Part shown: positions 1 through 5,799 of the stretch, one piece after another | Numbering within the stretch: position 1 is the first letter of the stretch | Layout: every line of letters begins with the position of its first letter | Origin: an uncultured Sphingobium sp. | Lineage (GTDB): Bacteria; Pseudomonadota; Alphaproteobacteria; Sphingomonadales; Sphingomonadaceae | DNA length: 5,799 nucleotides | Assembly: GCA_913773715.1 (NCBI GenBank) | Contig: CAJYHD010000125.1 | Span: forward strand, 1-5,799 | Direction: 5' to 3' | Translations under genes and position numbers: made by a program | Notes under the pieces: generated by a model | The model's input: the letters and a program-made list of their open reading frames with translations, nothing else | Database searches by the model: none | Told to the model about the DNA's origin: nothing

Positions 1-1160
1 CCGACGGTGCGGCCACCTTCGCGGATTGCGAAGCGCAGACCCGAGTCCATCGCGATCGGGGCGATGAGCTTGACGCCAAGCTTCACGTTGTCGCCGGGCA
101 TAACCATCTCGGTGCCTTCGGGAAGGATCACTTCGCCGGTCACGTCCGTGGTGCGGAAGTAGAACTGCGGACGATAGTTGGCGAAGAACGGGGTATGACG
201 ACCGCCTTCTTCCTTCGACAGAACGTAGACTTCGGCATCGAACTCGGTGTGCGGCGTGACCGAACCGGGCTTGGCCAGAACCTGGCCACGCTCGACATCT
301 TCACGGCCGACGCCACGAACCAGCGCACCGATGTTGTCGCCAGCCTCACCCTGGTCGAGCAGCTTGCGGAACATTTCGACGCCCGTGACAGTGGTCTTGC
401 GGGTGTCCTTGATGCCAACGATCTCGACTTCTTCGCCGACCTTGACGATGCCGGTTTCGACACGGCCGGTGACGACGGTGCCGCGACCCGAGATCGAGAA
501 CACGTCTTCGATCGGCATCAGGAAGGGCTTGTCGACCGGACGGTCGGGCTGCGGAATCCAGGTGTCGACCGCCTGCATCAGCTTCAGAACAGCGTCATGG
601 CCGATTTCAGGCGTCTTGTCCTGGAGCGCGGCAACGGCCGAACCCGGGATGACGGGGATATTGTCGCCGTCGAAGTCGTACGAGCTGAGCAGCTCGCGGA
701 TTTCCAGCTCGACCAGCTCGAGGATTTCGGCGTCGTCAACGAGGTCGACCTTGTTCATGAACACGACCAGCTGCGGAACGCCGACCTGCTTGGCGAGCAG
801 GATGTGCTCGCGGGTCTGCGGAATCGGGCCGTCGGTCGCCGAAACGACGAGGATCGCGCCGTCCATCTGGGCCGCACCGGTGATCATGTTCTTGACGTAG
901 TCAGCGTGACCCGGGCAGTCGACGTGCGCATAGTGACGCGCTTCGGTTTCATACTCGACGTGCGCGGTCGAGATGGTGATGCCGCGCTCGCGCTCTTCGG
1001 GTGCCTTGTCGATGTTGTCATAGCTGGTGAAGGTCGCACCGCCGGTTTCGGCGAGAACCTTGGTGATCGCTGCGGTCAGCGAGGTCTTGCCATGGTCGAC
1101 GTGACCGATGGTGCCGATGTTGCAGTGCGGCTTGTTCCGCTCAAACTTAGCCTTAGCCAT
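1..1160 (-). CDS. tuf: Elongation factor Tu (partial, C-terminus off the left edge)
   Basis: EF-Tu is the cytoplasmic GTPase that carries aminoacyl-tRNA to the ribosomal A site. Translation from the ATG at 1158-1160 gives 386 full codons with no internal stop. Visible GTPase motifs are GHVDHGKT (residues 19-26), RGITI in switch I (59-63), DCPGH with the catalytic His85 (81-85) and NKVD (136-139). Domain II follows with [11 protein letters not shown], and domain III runs to REGGRTVG at the window edge. The family is usually about 394-397 residues, so only about ten residues and the stop are missing. The start is supported by the conserved [12 protein letters not shown] opening and by AAGG/AGGA Shine-Dalgarno sequences a few bases upstream. 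It lies 136 bp after fusA as the last visible gene of the str operon; in relatives rpsJ and the S10 operon often follow, which cannot be seen here. Nothing suggests a pseudogene. Confidence 0.98.
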   Translation of the reverse strand, partial: MAKAKFERNKPHCNIGTIGHVDHGKTSLTAAITKVLAETGGATFTSYDNIDKAPEERERGITISTAHVEYETEARHYAHVDCPGHADYVKNMITGAAQMDGAILVVSATDGPIPQTREHILLAKQVGVPQLVVFMNKVDLVDDAEILELVELEIRELLSSYDFDGDNIPVIPGSAVAALQDKTPEIGHDAVLKLMQAVDTWIPQPDRPVDKPFLMPIEDVFSISGRGTVVTGRVETGIVKVGEEVEIVGIKDTRKTTVTGVEMFRKLLDQGEAGDNIGALVRGVGREDVERGQVLAKPGSVTPHTEFDAEVYVLSKEEGGRHTPFFANYRPQFYFRTTDVTGEVILPEGTEMVMPGDNVKLGVKLIAPIAMDSGLRFAIREGGRTV

Positions 1161-1164
1161 TTTA

Positions 1165-1173
1165 TCCTACCTT
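1165..1173 (-). promoter_or_regulatory. Ribosome binding site of tuf
   Basis: Read on the minus strand this is AAGGTAGGA, two overlapping purine-rich anti-16S matches (AAGG and AGGA). They end 9 and 4 nt before the ATG at 1160. The surrounding 20 bases are A/T-rich and look unstructured, as expected for a very highly translated gene. Confidence 0.7.
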
Positions 1174-1206
1174 CTAATCAAATCAGCTTTGGTCTGACCG
1201 CTCGGC

Positions 1207-1225
1207 CGCGCCTCGCGAAGGCGCG
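1207..1225 (-). repeat. GC-rich hairpin in the tuf 5' leader
   Basis: A perfect inverted repeat with 7-bp arms (CGCGCCT / AGGCGCG) and a 5-nt loop (TCGCG on the minus strand). It lies about 45 nt upstream of the tuf start codon, and no T-run follows, so it is unlikely to be an intrinsic terminator. It could stabilise the 5' end of tuf mRNA or mark a processing point in the fusA-tuf transcript; that role is inference. Confidence 0.5.
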
Positions 1226-1240
1226 TCCATAGCAGCATAT

Positions 1241-1253
1241 TCATATATTACCA
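1241..1253 (-). promoter_or_regulatory. Possible internal tuf promoter (extended -10)
   Basis: On the minus strand the sequence TGGTAATAT (1253-1245) matches an extended -10 element (TGn plus a hexamer with 4 of 6 consensus bases). It sits in the only strongly A/T-rich stretch of the fusA-tuf spacer (about 1227-1250). No good -35 lies 16-18 bp upstream; the best-placed bases are CAAATG-like. A separate promoter would fit the known need for more EF-Tu than EF-G, but the call rests on a weak motif. Confidence 0.3.
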
Positions 1254-1261
1254 GCCCCTAA

Positions 1262-1283
1262 CCGGGCCATTTGCACGGCCCGG
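1262..1283 (-). repeat. Stem-loop just after fusA
   Basis: A perfect inverted repeat, CCGGGCC / GGCCCGG, with an 8-nt loop, 13 bp beyond the fusA stop codon. On the minus strand the 3' arm runs straight into TTAGGGGC rather than a T-run, so it lacks the tail of a rho-independent terminator. It could act as a partial attenuator or as protection of the upstream message's 3' end between fusA and tuf. Confidence 0.5.
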
Positions 1284-1296
1284 CAGGAGAAACTCA

Positions 1297-3369
1297 TCAG
1301 GCCATCTTCGCCTTGACTTCGTCCGCAACATTCTGCGGCACTTCGTCATAGTGCGAGAAGATCATCGAGTAATTCGCACGACCCTGCGTGAAGGAACGCA
1401 GCGAATTGACGTAGCCGAACATGTTCGCGAGCGGAACCATGGCTTCCACCACCTGCGCGTTGCCGCGGGTGTCGGTGCCCTGGATCTGGCCACGACGGCT
1501 GTTCATGTCGCCGATGACGTCGCCCAGATATTCTTCCGGGGTCACGACTTCGACCTTCATGACGGGTTCGAGCAGGGTGATGCCCGACTTCTGCGCCGCT
1601 TCGCGCATCGCGGCGCGGGCGCAGATTTCGAACGCCAGAGCCGACGAGTCGACGTCGTGATAGGCGCCATCATACAGCACGATCTCAAAATCGATGATTG
1701 GGAAGCCGATCAGCGAACCGGTGGCTGCCGTCTCACGGAAGCCCTTTTCAATCGCAGGGATATATTCCTTGGGAATATTGCCGCCCTTGATCTCGTCCTT
1801 GAACAAGATACCCGCACCGCGTTCACCCGGCGTCAGCTTCACCTTGACGCGGCCGAACTGACCCGTGCCGCCCGACTGCTTCTTATGGGTGTAGTCGATG
1901 TCCACCGGCTTCTTGAGATATTCGCGATAGGCCACCTGCGGCGCGCCGACGTTCGCCTCAACCTTGAACTCGCGCTTCATGCGATCCACGAGGATTTCAA
2001 GGTGAAGCTCACCCATGCCCTTGATGATGGTTTGGCCCGATTCATGATCGGTCGACACGCGGAACGAAGGATCCTCGGCGGCCAGGCGGTTGAGCGCGAC
2101 GCCCATCTTTTCCTGGTCGGCCTTGGTCTTGGGCTCCACCGACAGTTCGATGACCGGCTCGGGGAATTCCATGCGTTCCAGGATGATCGGCTGGCGCTCG
2201 GCGCACAGCGTGTCACCCGTGGTGGTTTCCTTCATGCCGGCAAGCGCGACGATGTCGCCCGCATAGGCGGTGTCGATGTCCTCACGGCTGTTCGCATGCA
2301 TCAGGAGCATACGACCGATCTTTTCCTTCTTGTCCTTCACCGAGTTCAGGTAGGTGCCCTTGGTGAGCGTACCCGAATAGATGCGCAGGAAGGTGAGTGA
2401 ACCGACGAACGGATCGTTCATGATCTTGAACGCGAGGCCCGAGAACGGCGCGTCGTCTGCGGTCGGGCGGCTGTCCGGCGTTTCGCCGTCCATCTTCACG
2501 CCCTGGACGTCTTCGATGTCGAGCGGCGAAGGCAGATAATCGACGACCGCGTCGAGCAGCGGCTGAACGCCCTTGTTCTTGAACGCGGAACCGCACAGCA
2601 CCGGCACGAACGCGTGGCCGAGCGTACCCTTGCGGATCAGCGCCTTCAGTGTCGGAACGTCGGGCAGATTGCCTTCGAGATAGGCTTCCATCGCCGCATC
2701 GTCCTGCTCGACGGCCAGCTCGATCAGCTTTTCACGATATTCGGCAGCCTTGTCGGCGAGGTCGGCGGGGATTTCTTCATAGAAGAATTCGGCCCCCAGG
2801 CTCTCGTCCTTCCAGATGATCGCGCGGTTCTCAACGAGATCGACCAGGCCCTTGAAGTCCGATTCCGCGCCGATGGGCAGATAGAGGACGGCAGGCGTCG
2901 CACCCAGGCGATCGATGATCGTCTGCACGCAATAATAGAAGTCGGCGCCGGTGCGGTCGAGCTTGTTGATGAAGCACATCCGCGGAACCTTGTACTTGTC
3001 CGCCTGGCGCCACACGGTTTCCGACTGCGGCTCGACACCGGCAACGCCGTCGAACGCCGCGACCGCACCGTCGAGCACGCGTAGCGAACGCTCGACCTCG
3101 ATGGTGAAGTCGACGTGGCCGGGGGTGTCGATGATGTTGAGGCGGTGATCCTTCCAGATGCAGGTGGTCGCAGCCGAGGTGATGGTGATGCCACGCTCCT
3201 GCTCCTGCTCCATCCAGTCCATGGTGGCGGCGCCGTCATGGACTTCGCCGATCTTGTAGGACTTACCGGTGTAGTAAAGGATACGCTCGGTCGTGGTGGT
3301 CTTGCCGGCGTCGATGTGCGCCATGATACCGAAATTGCGATAGCGTTCGAGCGGATGGCTGCGGGCCAT
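1297..3369 (-). CDS. fusA: Elongation factor G
   Basis: EF-G is the GTPase that drives tRNA-mRNA translocation on the ribosome and, with RRF, helps recycle ribosomes. The 690-residue product is of normal family length (about 690-705). Visible motifs are AHIDAGKTT in the P-loop (residues 17-25), RGITITSAA in switch I (59-67), DTPGH with the catalytic His85 (81-85), NKLD (135-138) and GSAF (G5). Later come the domain IV signatures [10 protein letters not shown] and YHDVDSS, the latter near the decoding-site tip, and a conserved C-terminal region with SRRGQIQG and SFTQGRA. I chose the ATG at 3367-3369 because [20 protein letters not shown] is the standard opening and GGAGAA lies 5 nt upstream; an upstream in-frame start would add eight residues unlike the family. 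It sits 158 bp after rpsG and 136 bp before tuf. No lesion or unusual residue is apparent. Confidence 0.98.
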   Translation of the reverse strand: MARSHPLERYRNFGIMAHIDAGKTTTTERILYYTGKSYKIGEVHDGAATMDWMEQEQERGITITSAATTCIWKDHRLNIIDTPGHVDFTIEVERSLRVLDGAVAAFDGVAGVEPQSETVWRQADKYKVPRMCFINKLDRTGADFYYCVQTIIDRLGATPAVLYLPIGAESDFKGLVDLVENRAIIWKDESLGAEFFYEEIPADLADKAAEYREKLIELAVEQDDAAMEAYLEGNLPDVPTLKALIRKGTLGHAFVPVLCGSAFKNKGVQPLLDAVVDYLPSPLDIEDVQGVKMDGETPDSRPTADDAPFSGLAFKIMNDPFVGSLTFLRIYSGTLTKGTYLNSVKDKKEKIGRMLLMHANSREDIDTAYAGDIVALAGMKETTTGDTLCAERQPIILERMEFPEPVIELSVEPKTKADQEKMGVALNRLAAEDPSFRVSTDHESGQTIIKGMGELHLEILVDRMKREFKVEANVGAPQVAYREYLKKPVDIDYTHKKQSGGTGQFGRVKVKLTPGERGAGILFKDEIKGGNIPKEYIPAIEKGFRETAATGSLIGFPIIDFEIVLYDGAYHDVDSSALAFEICARAAMREAAQKSGITLLEPVMKVEVVTPEEYLGDVIGDMNSRRGQIQGTDTRGNAQVVEAMVPLANMFGYVNSLRSFTQGRANYSMIFSHYDEVPQNVADEVKAKMA

Positions 3370-3374
3370 GATGC

Positions 3375-3397
3375 TTCTCCGTTGCCGGCGCACCGGC
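3375..3397 (-). promoter_or_regulatory. fusA ribosome binding site with adjacent upstream hairpin
   Basis: GGAGAA (3380-3375 on the minus strand) is the Shine-Dalgarno sequence, 5 nt before the ATG at 3369. Three bases upstream of it is a small perfect hairpin, GCCGG-TGCG-CCGGC (3397-3384). The hairpin does not cover the Shine-Dalgarno sequence, so it may act as a stand-by structure rather than a block. Whether it has a role is not shown by the sequence. Confidence 0.55.
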
Positions 3398-3436
3398 GGT
3401 TGGGGATTCGTGTAAATTCGGGTCGGCCCCTAAACC

Positions 3437-3479
3437 AATCCGTCCGCCATGGGTAGCACCCTTGGCGAACGGACGGATT
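3437..3479 (-). repeat. Long stem-loop between rpsG and fusA
   Basis: Perfect 10-bp arms AATCCGTCCG / CGGACGGATT enclose 23 nt. Inside, GCCATGGGT and ACCCTTGGC form a second, nearly perfect stem (one mismatch) around a 3-nt loop. The result is an extended two-part hairpin, by far the strongest structure in this spacer. On the minus strand it is followed by GGTTTAGGGG and on the plus strand by TTC, so neither side has a proper terminator T-tract. Plausible roles are mRNA processing, stabilisation of the rpsL-rpsG message, or a protein-binding site that separates ribosomal-protein from elongation-factor expression. Confidence 0.65.
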
Positions 3480-3527
3480 TTCAAAGCCTGTAAGGAAGGC
3501 GAGCTATCTGGGTGCCCGCCAGCCTCT

Positions 3528-3998
3528 TTACCAGCGATAGTGCGAGAAGGCGCGGTTCGCTTCCGCCATGCGGTGCGTGTCTTCGCGCTTCTTGACCGCA
3601 TTGCCGCGGTTGTTGGCAGCGTCCAGCAGCTCACCCGAAAGGCGCGCAGCCATCGTGGTTTCGCTACGGTTACGCGCGGCGGTGATCAGCCAGCGGATGG
3701 CCAATGCCTGCGCGCGCTCGGGACGCACTTCGACGGGAACCTGATAGGTCGCACCGCCGACGCGGCGGCTGCGGACCTCAATGCCCGGCTTGATGTTGTT
3801 CAGCGCATCATGGAACATCCCGATCGGGTCCTTTTTGGCGCGGGTCTCGACGGTTTCGAGAGCGCCATAGACGATCGATTCAGCGACGGCCTTCTTGCCG
3901 TCCTGCATGATGCTGTTCATGAACTTCGACAGCACGATATCGCCGAACTTGGGATCCGGCAGAATGACGCGCTTTTCGGGGCGACGACGACGTGACAT
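3528..3998 (-). CDS. rpsG: 30S ribosomal protein S7
   Basis: S7 is a primary 16S rRNA-binding protein that starts assembly of the 30S head and lies near the E site and mRNA exit. The 156-residue product matches the usual bacterial length. The basic N-terminal [10 protein letters not shown] tail is followed by the conserved helices around [15 protein letters not shown]. The signature beta-hairpin region [19 protein letters not shown] lies at about residues 75-93, and the protein ends AFSHYRW. The ATG at 3996-3998 has a strong GAAGGGGAG Shine-Dalgarno sequence 9 nt upstream and lies only 18 bp after the rpsL stop, so the two genes are surely cotranscribed. In E. coli, S7 represses its operon by binding the roughly 100-nt rpsL-rpsG spacer; the short gap here leaves no room for that element, so any autoregulation must use another site. 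Confidence 0.98.
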   Translation of the reverse strand: MSRRRRPEKRVILPDPKFGDIVLSKFMNSIMQDGKKAVAESIVYGALETVETRAKKDPIGMFHDALNNIKPGIEVRSRRVGGATYQVPVEVRPERAQALAIRWLITAARNRSETTMAARLSGELLDAANNRGNAVKKREDTHRMAEANRAFSHYRW

Positions 3999-4016
3999 GT
4001 TTCTGGTCTCCCCTTC

Positions 4017-4388
4017 TTACTTCGGACGCTTCGCGCCGTACTTGGAACGGCTCTGCTTACGATCCTTGACGCCCTGGGTATCCAGAACGCCGCGCAGCAC
4101 ATGGTAACGCACACCGGGAAGGTCGCGTACGCGGCCGCCACGGATCAACACGACCGAGTGCTCCTGAAGGTTGTGGCCTTCACCCGGAATGTAGGTGATG
4201 ACTTCGCGCTGGTTGACCAGACGCACCTTAGCCACCTTGCGGAGCGCCGAGTTCGGCTTCTTCGGGGTCGTCGTATAGACGCGGGTGCAAACGCCGCGCT
4301 TCTGCGGGTTCGCTTCCATGGCAGGGACCTTGGACTTGGTCTTCTGCAGTTCGCGGCCCTTGCGGACCAGCTGGTTGATTGTTGGCAT
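4017..4388 (-). CDS. rpsL: 30S ribosomal protein S12 with Arg88
   Basis: S12 sits at the 30S decoding centre and affects tRNA-selection accuracy and streptomycin sensitivity. The 123-residue product is full length and highly conserved: [21 protein letters not shown] carries Lys43 and Lys44, followed by [28 protein letters not shown] and the basic KYGAKRPK tail. The start at 4386-4388 fits the standard [11 protein letters not shown] opening with GAAGGG 4 nt upstream; an in-frame GTG four codons earlier lacks this support. The notable residue is Arg88 (codon CGC, 4127-4125), where E. coli and Mycobacterium tuberculosis have Lys; Lys-to-Arg here is a classical streptomycin-resistance change. Asp89, the residue methylthiolated by RimO in E. 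coli, is retained. It is the first gene of the operon, behind a leader of about 200 nt. Confidence 0.98.
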   Translation of the reverse strand: MPTINQLVRKGRELQKTKSKVPAMEANPQKRGVCTRVYTTTPKKPNSALRKVAKVRLVNQREVITYIPGEGHNLQEHSVVLIRGGRVRDLPGVRYHVLRGVLDTQGVKDRKQSRSKYGAKRPK

Positions 4389-4595
4389 GAAGCCCTTCAC
4401 CTTTTTCAGTTACTTTACCGGATCATGACCGCGTTCTTCACCGCAAGCGACGGAGATTCCGACCAAACGGCAAAGGCCCCGGTGGGCGATGAAACCCCCT
4501 GGAGCCGCAAGAGCACCCGGCAATGTTCAGCTCTGATATCGCTCAGCTGGCAAGACGTAAGGAGACGAGTCTTCGCACGGCAAGGCCACTGGGCT
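4389..4595 (-). promoter_or_regulatory. Long 5' untranslated leader of the str operon
   Basis: If transcription starts about 7 nt after the -10 element at 4602-4607, the rpsL leader is about 205 nt, long for a simple ribosomal-protein transcript. It ends in GAAAAAGGTGAAGGG, which holds the rpsL Shine-Dalgarno sequence (GAAGGG, 4398-4393). It contains a hairpin with arms CAGCT / AGCTG (4528-4549), an 11-codon GTG-initiated ORF overlapping that hairpin (4543-4578), and several short GC-rich pairings. No hairpin followed by a T-run is visible, so no classical terminator-type attenuator can be named. No known riboswitch or ribosomal-protein leader class was recognised. The leader limits depend on the inferred start site. 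Confidence 0.5.
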
Positions 4596-4601
4596 GGCGC
4601 G

Positions 4602-4630
4602 CCTATACCCATGACGGCGCCGATGGTCAA
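4602..4630 (-). promoter_or_regulatory. Main promoter of the rpsL-rpsG-fusA-tuf operon
   Basis: On the minus strand TTGACC (4630-4625) and TATAGG (4607-4602) are separated by exactly 17 bp. The -35 matches sigma70 consensus at 5 of 6 bases and the -10 at 4 of 6, including the leading TATA. It points toward rpsL and is the best promoter I can find upstream of it. The stretch just upstream of the -35 is GC-rich, so no A/T-rich UP element is present at the usual place. Transcription should begin near 4594-4596. Confidence 0.7.
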
Positions 4631-4723
4631 GCGACGCGCATCCGGGCGCCAGCGCGCTGGAAATTAGCGAATTGATAACCACGCAGCGCCTAAGGTTCCC
4701 TATCGGAGCCGTATGGACGAGAC
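4631..4723. other. Divergent intergenic region between the str promoter and the GGDEF gene
   Basis: This stretch separates the minus-strand str promoter from the plus-strand membrane PAS-GGDEF gene. It holds a 12-bp perfect palindrome CCAGCGCGCTGG (4649-4660), then an A/T-rich patch (4661-4678), then the translation-start region of the GGDEF gene with GGAG (4705-4708) and a tiny ORF (4713-4727). A TTGATA hexamer at 4672-4677 resembles a -35 on the plus strand, but no -10 lies at 16-18 bp spacing. The promoter of the GGDEF gene therefore remains unlocated. Confidence 0.5.
4649..4660. repeat. 12-bp perfect palindrome upstream of the str promoter
   Basis: CCAGCGCGCTGG is self-complementary over 12 bases with no loop, the form expected of a dimeric DNA-binding protein's site rather than an RNA hairpin. 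Its centre lies about 60 bp upstream of the inferred str start site and about 70 bp upstream of the GGDEF gene. GC-rich palindromes arise by chance in such genomes, so a regulatory role is only possible. Confidence 0.3.
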
Positions 4724-5799
4724 GTGAACCAGCTATCTACCTTTACCGGCGAATTCGTCGATCCCATGCGCGAAGCCGCCTTTCAGCACGCACGCCTGCG
4801 CGAATCGCGGCGGCAGGCGCGCCTGTTGTTCCTGCTGTCTGCGCTTCTCAACGGCATCTTCCTCATCAGCGACTGGCGCTTTTTCGGGACGCCGCATTTT
4901 TGGGTCGCCGTTCCTGCCCGCGTGACGGTGGTCCTCTCGTCGCTCGTATGCCTGTCGCTCTGTTCGAAGATGACCAGCTTCCAGCGGGTCGAGCGCATCT
5001 GCTTCGCCTGGCAGACCGTGACCGCGATCGGCATTGCTGCCCTCGTCAGTTCGCGCAGCGACATCGCGATTTTCGTGATGGTCATGCTGCCGCTCATCTT
5101 TCACCTCGTCGTACCGACCAGCTTCCGCGGCAATGTCGGCGGCGGGCTTGGCTGCGGCGCTGCGATGCTAATCGGCTATTTCGCGCCCGCGCCAGCGTCC
5201 CACACCCTGCCCGGCATGGTGATGGCAATGCTGATCCTGCACACCGGCATGTGGATCGCGATCGCGCGCGGCAACCGCCTGCGCCGTCAGGAATGGACCG
5301 CCGCGCATAATGCCCGCGAAGCGCAGAAGGCGCTCGCCCAGAGCAACAGCACGCTCGAACATATGTTCATGGCCGTGCCCATCCCCCTGCTCGTGACGCG
5401 CAAGGACGGCACGATCCTGCGCCAGAACCGCGCCGCTGCACTGGCCTACTCGCCCGATGAGACGCTGACGCTCGACAATGCGGAAAAGGTCTATGTCGAC
5501 GCGCATGAGCGCGACGTCATGGTCGCCGCACTTCAGCGTCGCGAACCGCTCGACAACTTCGAATGTCGCCTGCGCCGCGCCAACGGCGATGTTCGCGACG
5601 CGCTGCTCTCATCCCGTCCGATCCGTATCGACGGCGAAACCTGCCTGATGACCAGCGTTGTCGATATTACCGAACGCAAGGAGGCCGAACAGAGGCTCGA
5701 ACGGCAGGCGATGACCGACAGCCTCACCGGCCTCGCCAACCGCGCCCATTTCATTGCCGCCGTCGATCAGGCCGTCGCCGGATCGTCGGCGGCAATGAA
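4724..5799 (+). CDS. Membrane PAS-GGDEF protein, probable diguanylate cyclase (partial, C-terminus off the right edge)
   Basis: Diguanylate cyclases make cyclic di-GMP from two GTP, a second messenger for biofilm and motility decisions. The visible 358 residues open with an Arg-rich cytoplasmic stretch (about 1-32). Roughly six hydrophobic segments follow (about 33-49, 60-80, 92-109, 113-131, 139-153, 162-182), then a charged, Ala/Gln-rich linker that may be coiled coil (184-212). A PAS domain (about 209-317) ends in the typical VVDITERKEAEQRLERQA link. The GGDEF domain begins at 330 with MTDSLTGLANR, the standard opening motif. The GG(D/E)EF active site and any EAL domain lie beyond the window, so activity cannot be judged. 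The start is GTG at 4724, the only initiator after the in-frame stop at 4691; GGA lies 6 nt upstream. ATG at 4766 would drop 14 residues and has a weaker binding site. The membrane part matches no named sensor domain I can identify with confidence. Confidence 0.88.
   Translation, partial: MNQLSTFTGEFVDPMREAAFQHARLRESRRQARLLFLLSALLNGIFLISDWRFFGTPHFWVAVPARVTVVLSSLVCLSLCSKMTSFQRVERICFAWQTVTAIGIAALVSSRSDIAIFVMVMLPLIFHLVVPTSFRGNVGGGLGCGAAMLIGYFAPAPASHTLPGMVMAMLILHTGMWIAIARGNRLRRQEWTAAHNAREAQKALAQSNSTLEHMFMAVPIPLLVTRKDGTILRQNRAAALAYSPDETLTLDNAEKVYVDAHERDVMVAALQRREPLDNFECRLRRANGDVRDALLSSRPIRIDGETCLMTSVVDITERKEAEQRLERQAMTDSLTGLANRAHFIAAVDQAVAGSSAAM

Noticed and set aside
195..1232. 345-codon open frame on the plus strand, antisense to tuf
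   Set aside because: Its triplets line up exactly with the tuf codons. It stays open because tuf avoids TTA, CTA and TCA codons, as expected for a highly expressed GC-rich gene. Its translation resembles no protein I know.
1262..1283. Rho-independent terminator after fusA
   Set aside because: The stem is good, but neither strand has a T-run after it, and tuf normally continues the operon.
1351..2400. 349-codon open frame on the plus strand, antisense to fusA
   Set aside because: It lies wholly inside the certain EF-G gene in the codon-aligned antisense frame and has no recognisable motif; it is a by-product of fusA codon usage.
4415..4630. 71-codon minus-strand frame in the rpsL leader region
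   Set aside because: Its first start codons lie inside or upstream of the str promoter, so the main transcript would not carry them. No Shine-Dalgarno sequence or familiar motif was seen.
4672..4677. TTGATA as the -35 of a GGDEF gene promoter
   Set aside because: No acceptable -10 lies 16-18 bp downstream; the nearest candidates are spaced at 13 or 23 bp.
4672..5310. 212-codon plus-strand open frame over the start of the GGDEF gene
   Set aside because: Its product is Arg/His/Pro-rich low-complexity sequence typical of a shifted frame in GC-rich DNA. The overlapping frame from 4724 gives membrane helices, PAS and GGDEF motifs.

Overview
The window reads as a chromosomal piece of a high-GC alphaproteobacterium. 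It is most likely a member of the Sphingomonadales, judging from the recalled look of RpsL, RpsG and EF-G and from GC-rich third codon positions; no database comparison was made. It holds the classical 'str' translation operon on the minus strand, read right to left, and the start of a divergent signalling gene on the plus strand.

Right to left on the minus strand: a good sigma70-type promoter (4602-4630), a long untranslated leader of about 200 nt (4389-4595), rpsL (S12, 4017-4388), an 18-bp gap, rpsG (S7, 3528-3998), a 158-bp spacer with a long stem-loop, fusA (EF-G, 1297-3369), a 136-bp spacer with two perfect hairpins and a possible internal promoter, and tuf (EF-Tu, start at 1160). The left edge cuts tuf about ten codons before its expected end. 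Together these genes make two 30S proteins, one in the decoding centre and one in the head, plus the two elongation GTPases that deliver aminoacyl-tRNA and drive translocation.

On the plus strand from 4724, past the divergent intergenic region, is a membrane-anchored PAS-GGDEF protein, a probable diguanylate cyclase. It is cut by the right edge just after the first GGDEF-domain motif. Its link to the str operon is only adjacency.

I see no mobile element, CRISPR array, tRNA or rRNA gene, and no sign of a wholly new system. The best leads are: (1) RpsL carries Arg at position 88, where streptomycin-sensitive bacteria usually have Lys, a change known to give streptomycin resistance; (2) the rpsL-rpsG gap is too short to hold an E. 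coli-type S7 repressor site, while the leader and the two later spacers are long and structured; (3) both later spacers contain a stem-loop directly followed by nearly the same GGTT(T)AGGGGC motif; (4) the diguanylate cyclase GTG start overlaps the stop of a four-codon ORF that has its own Shine-Dalgarno sequence.
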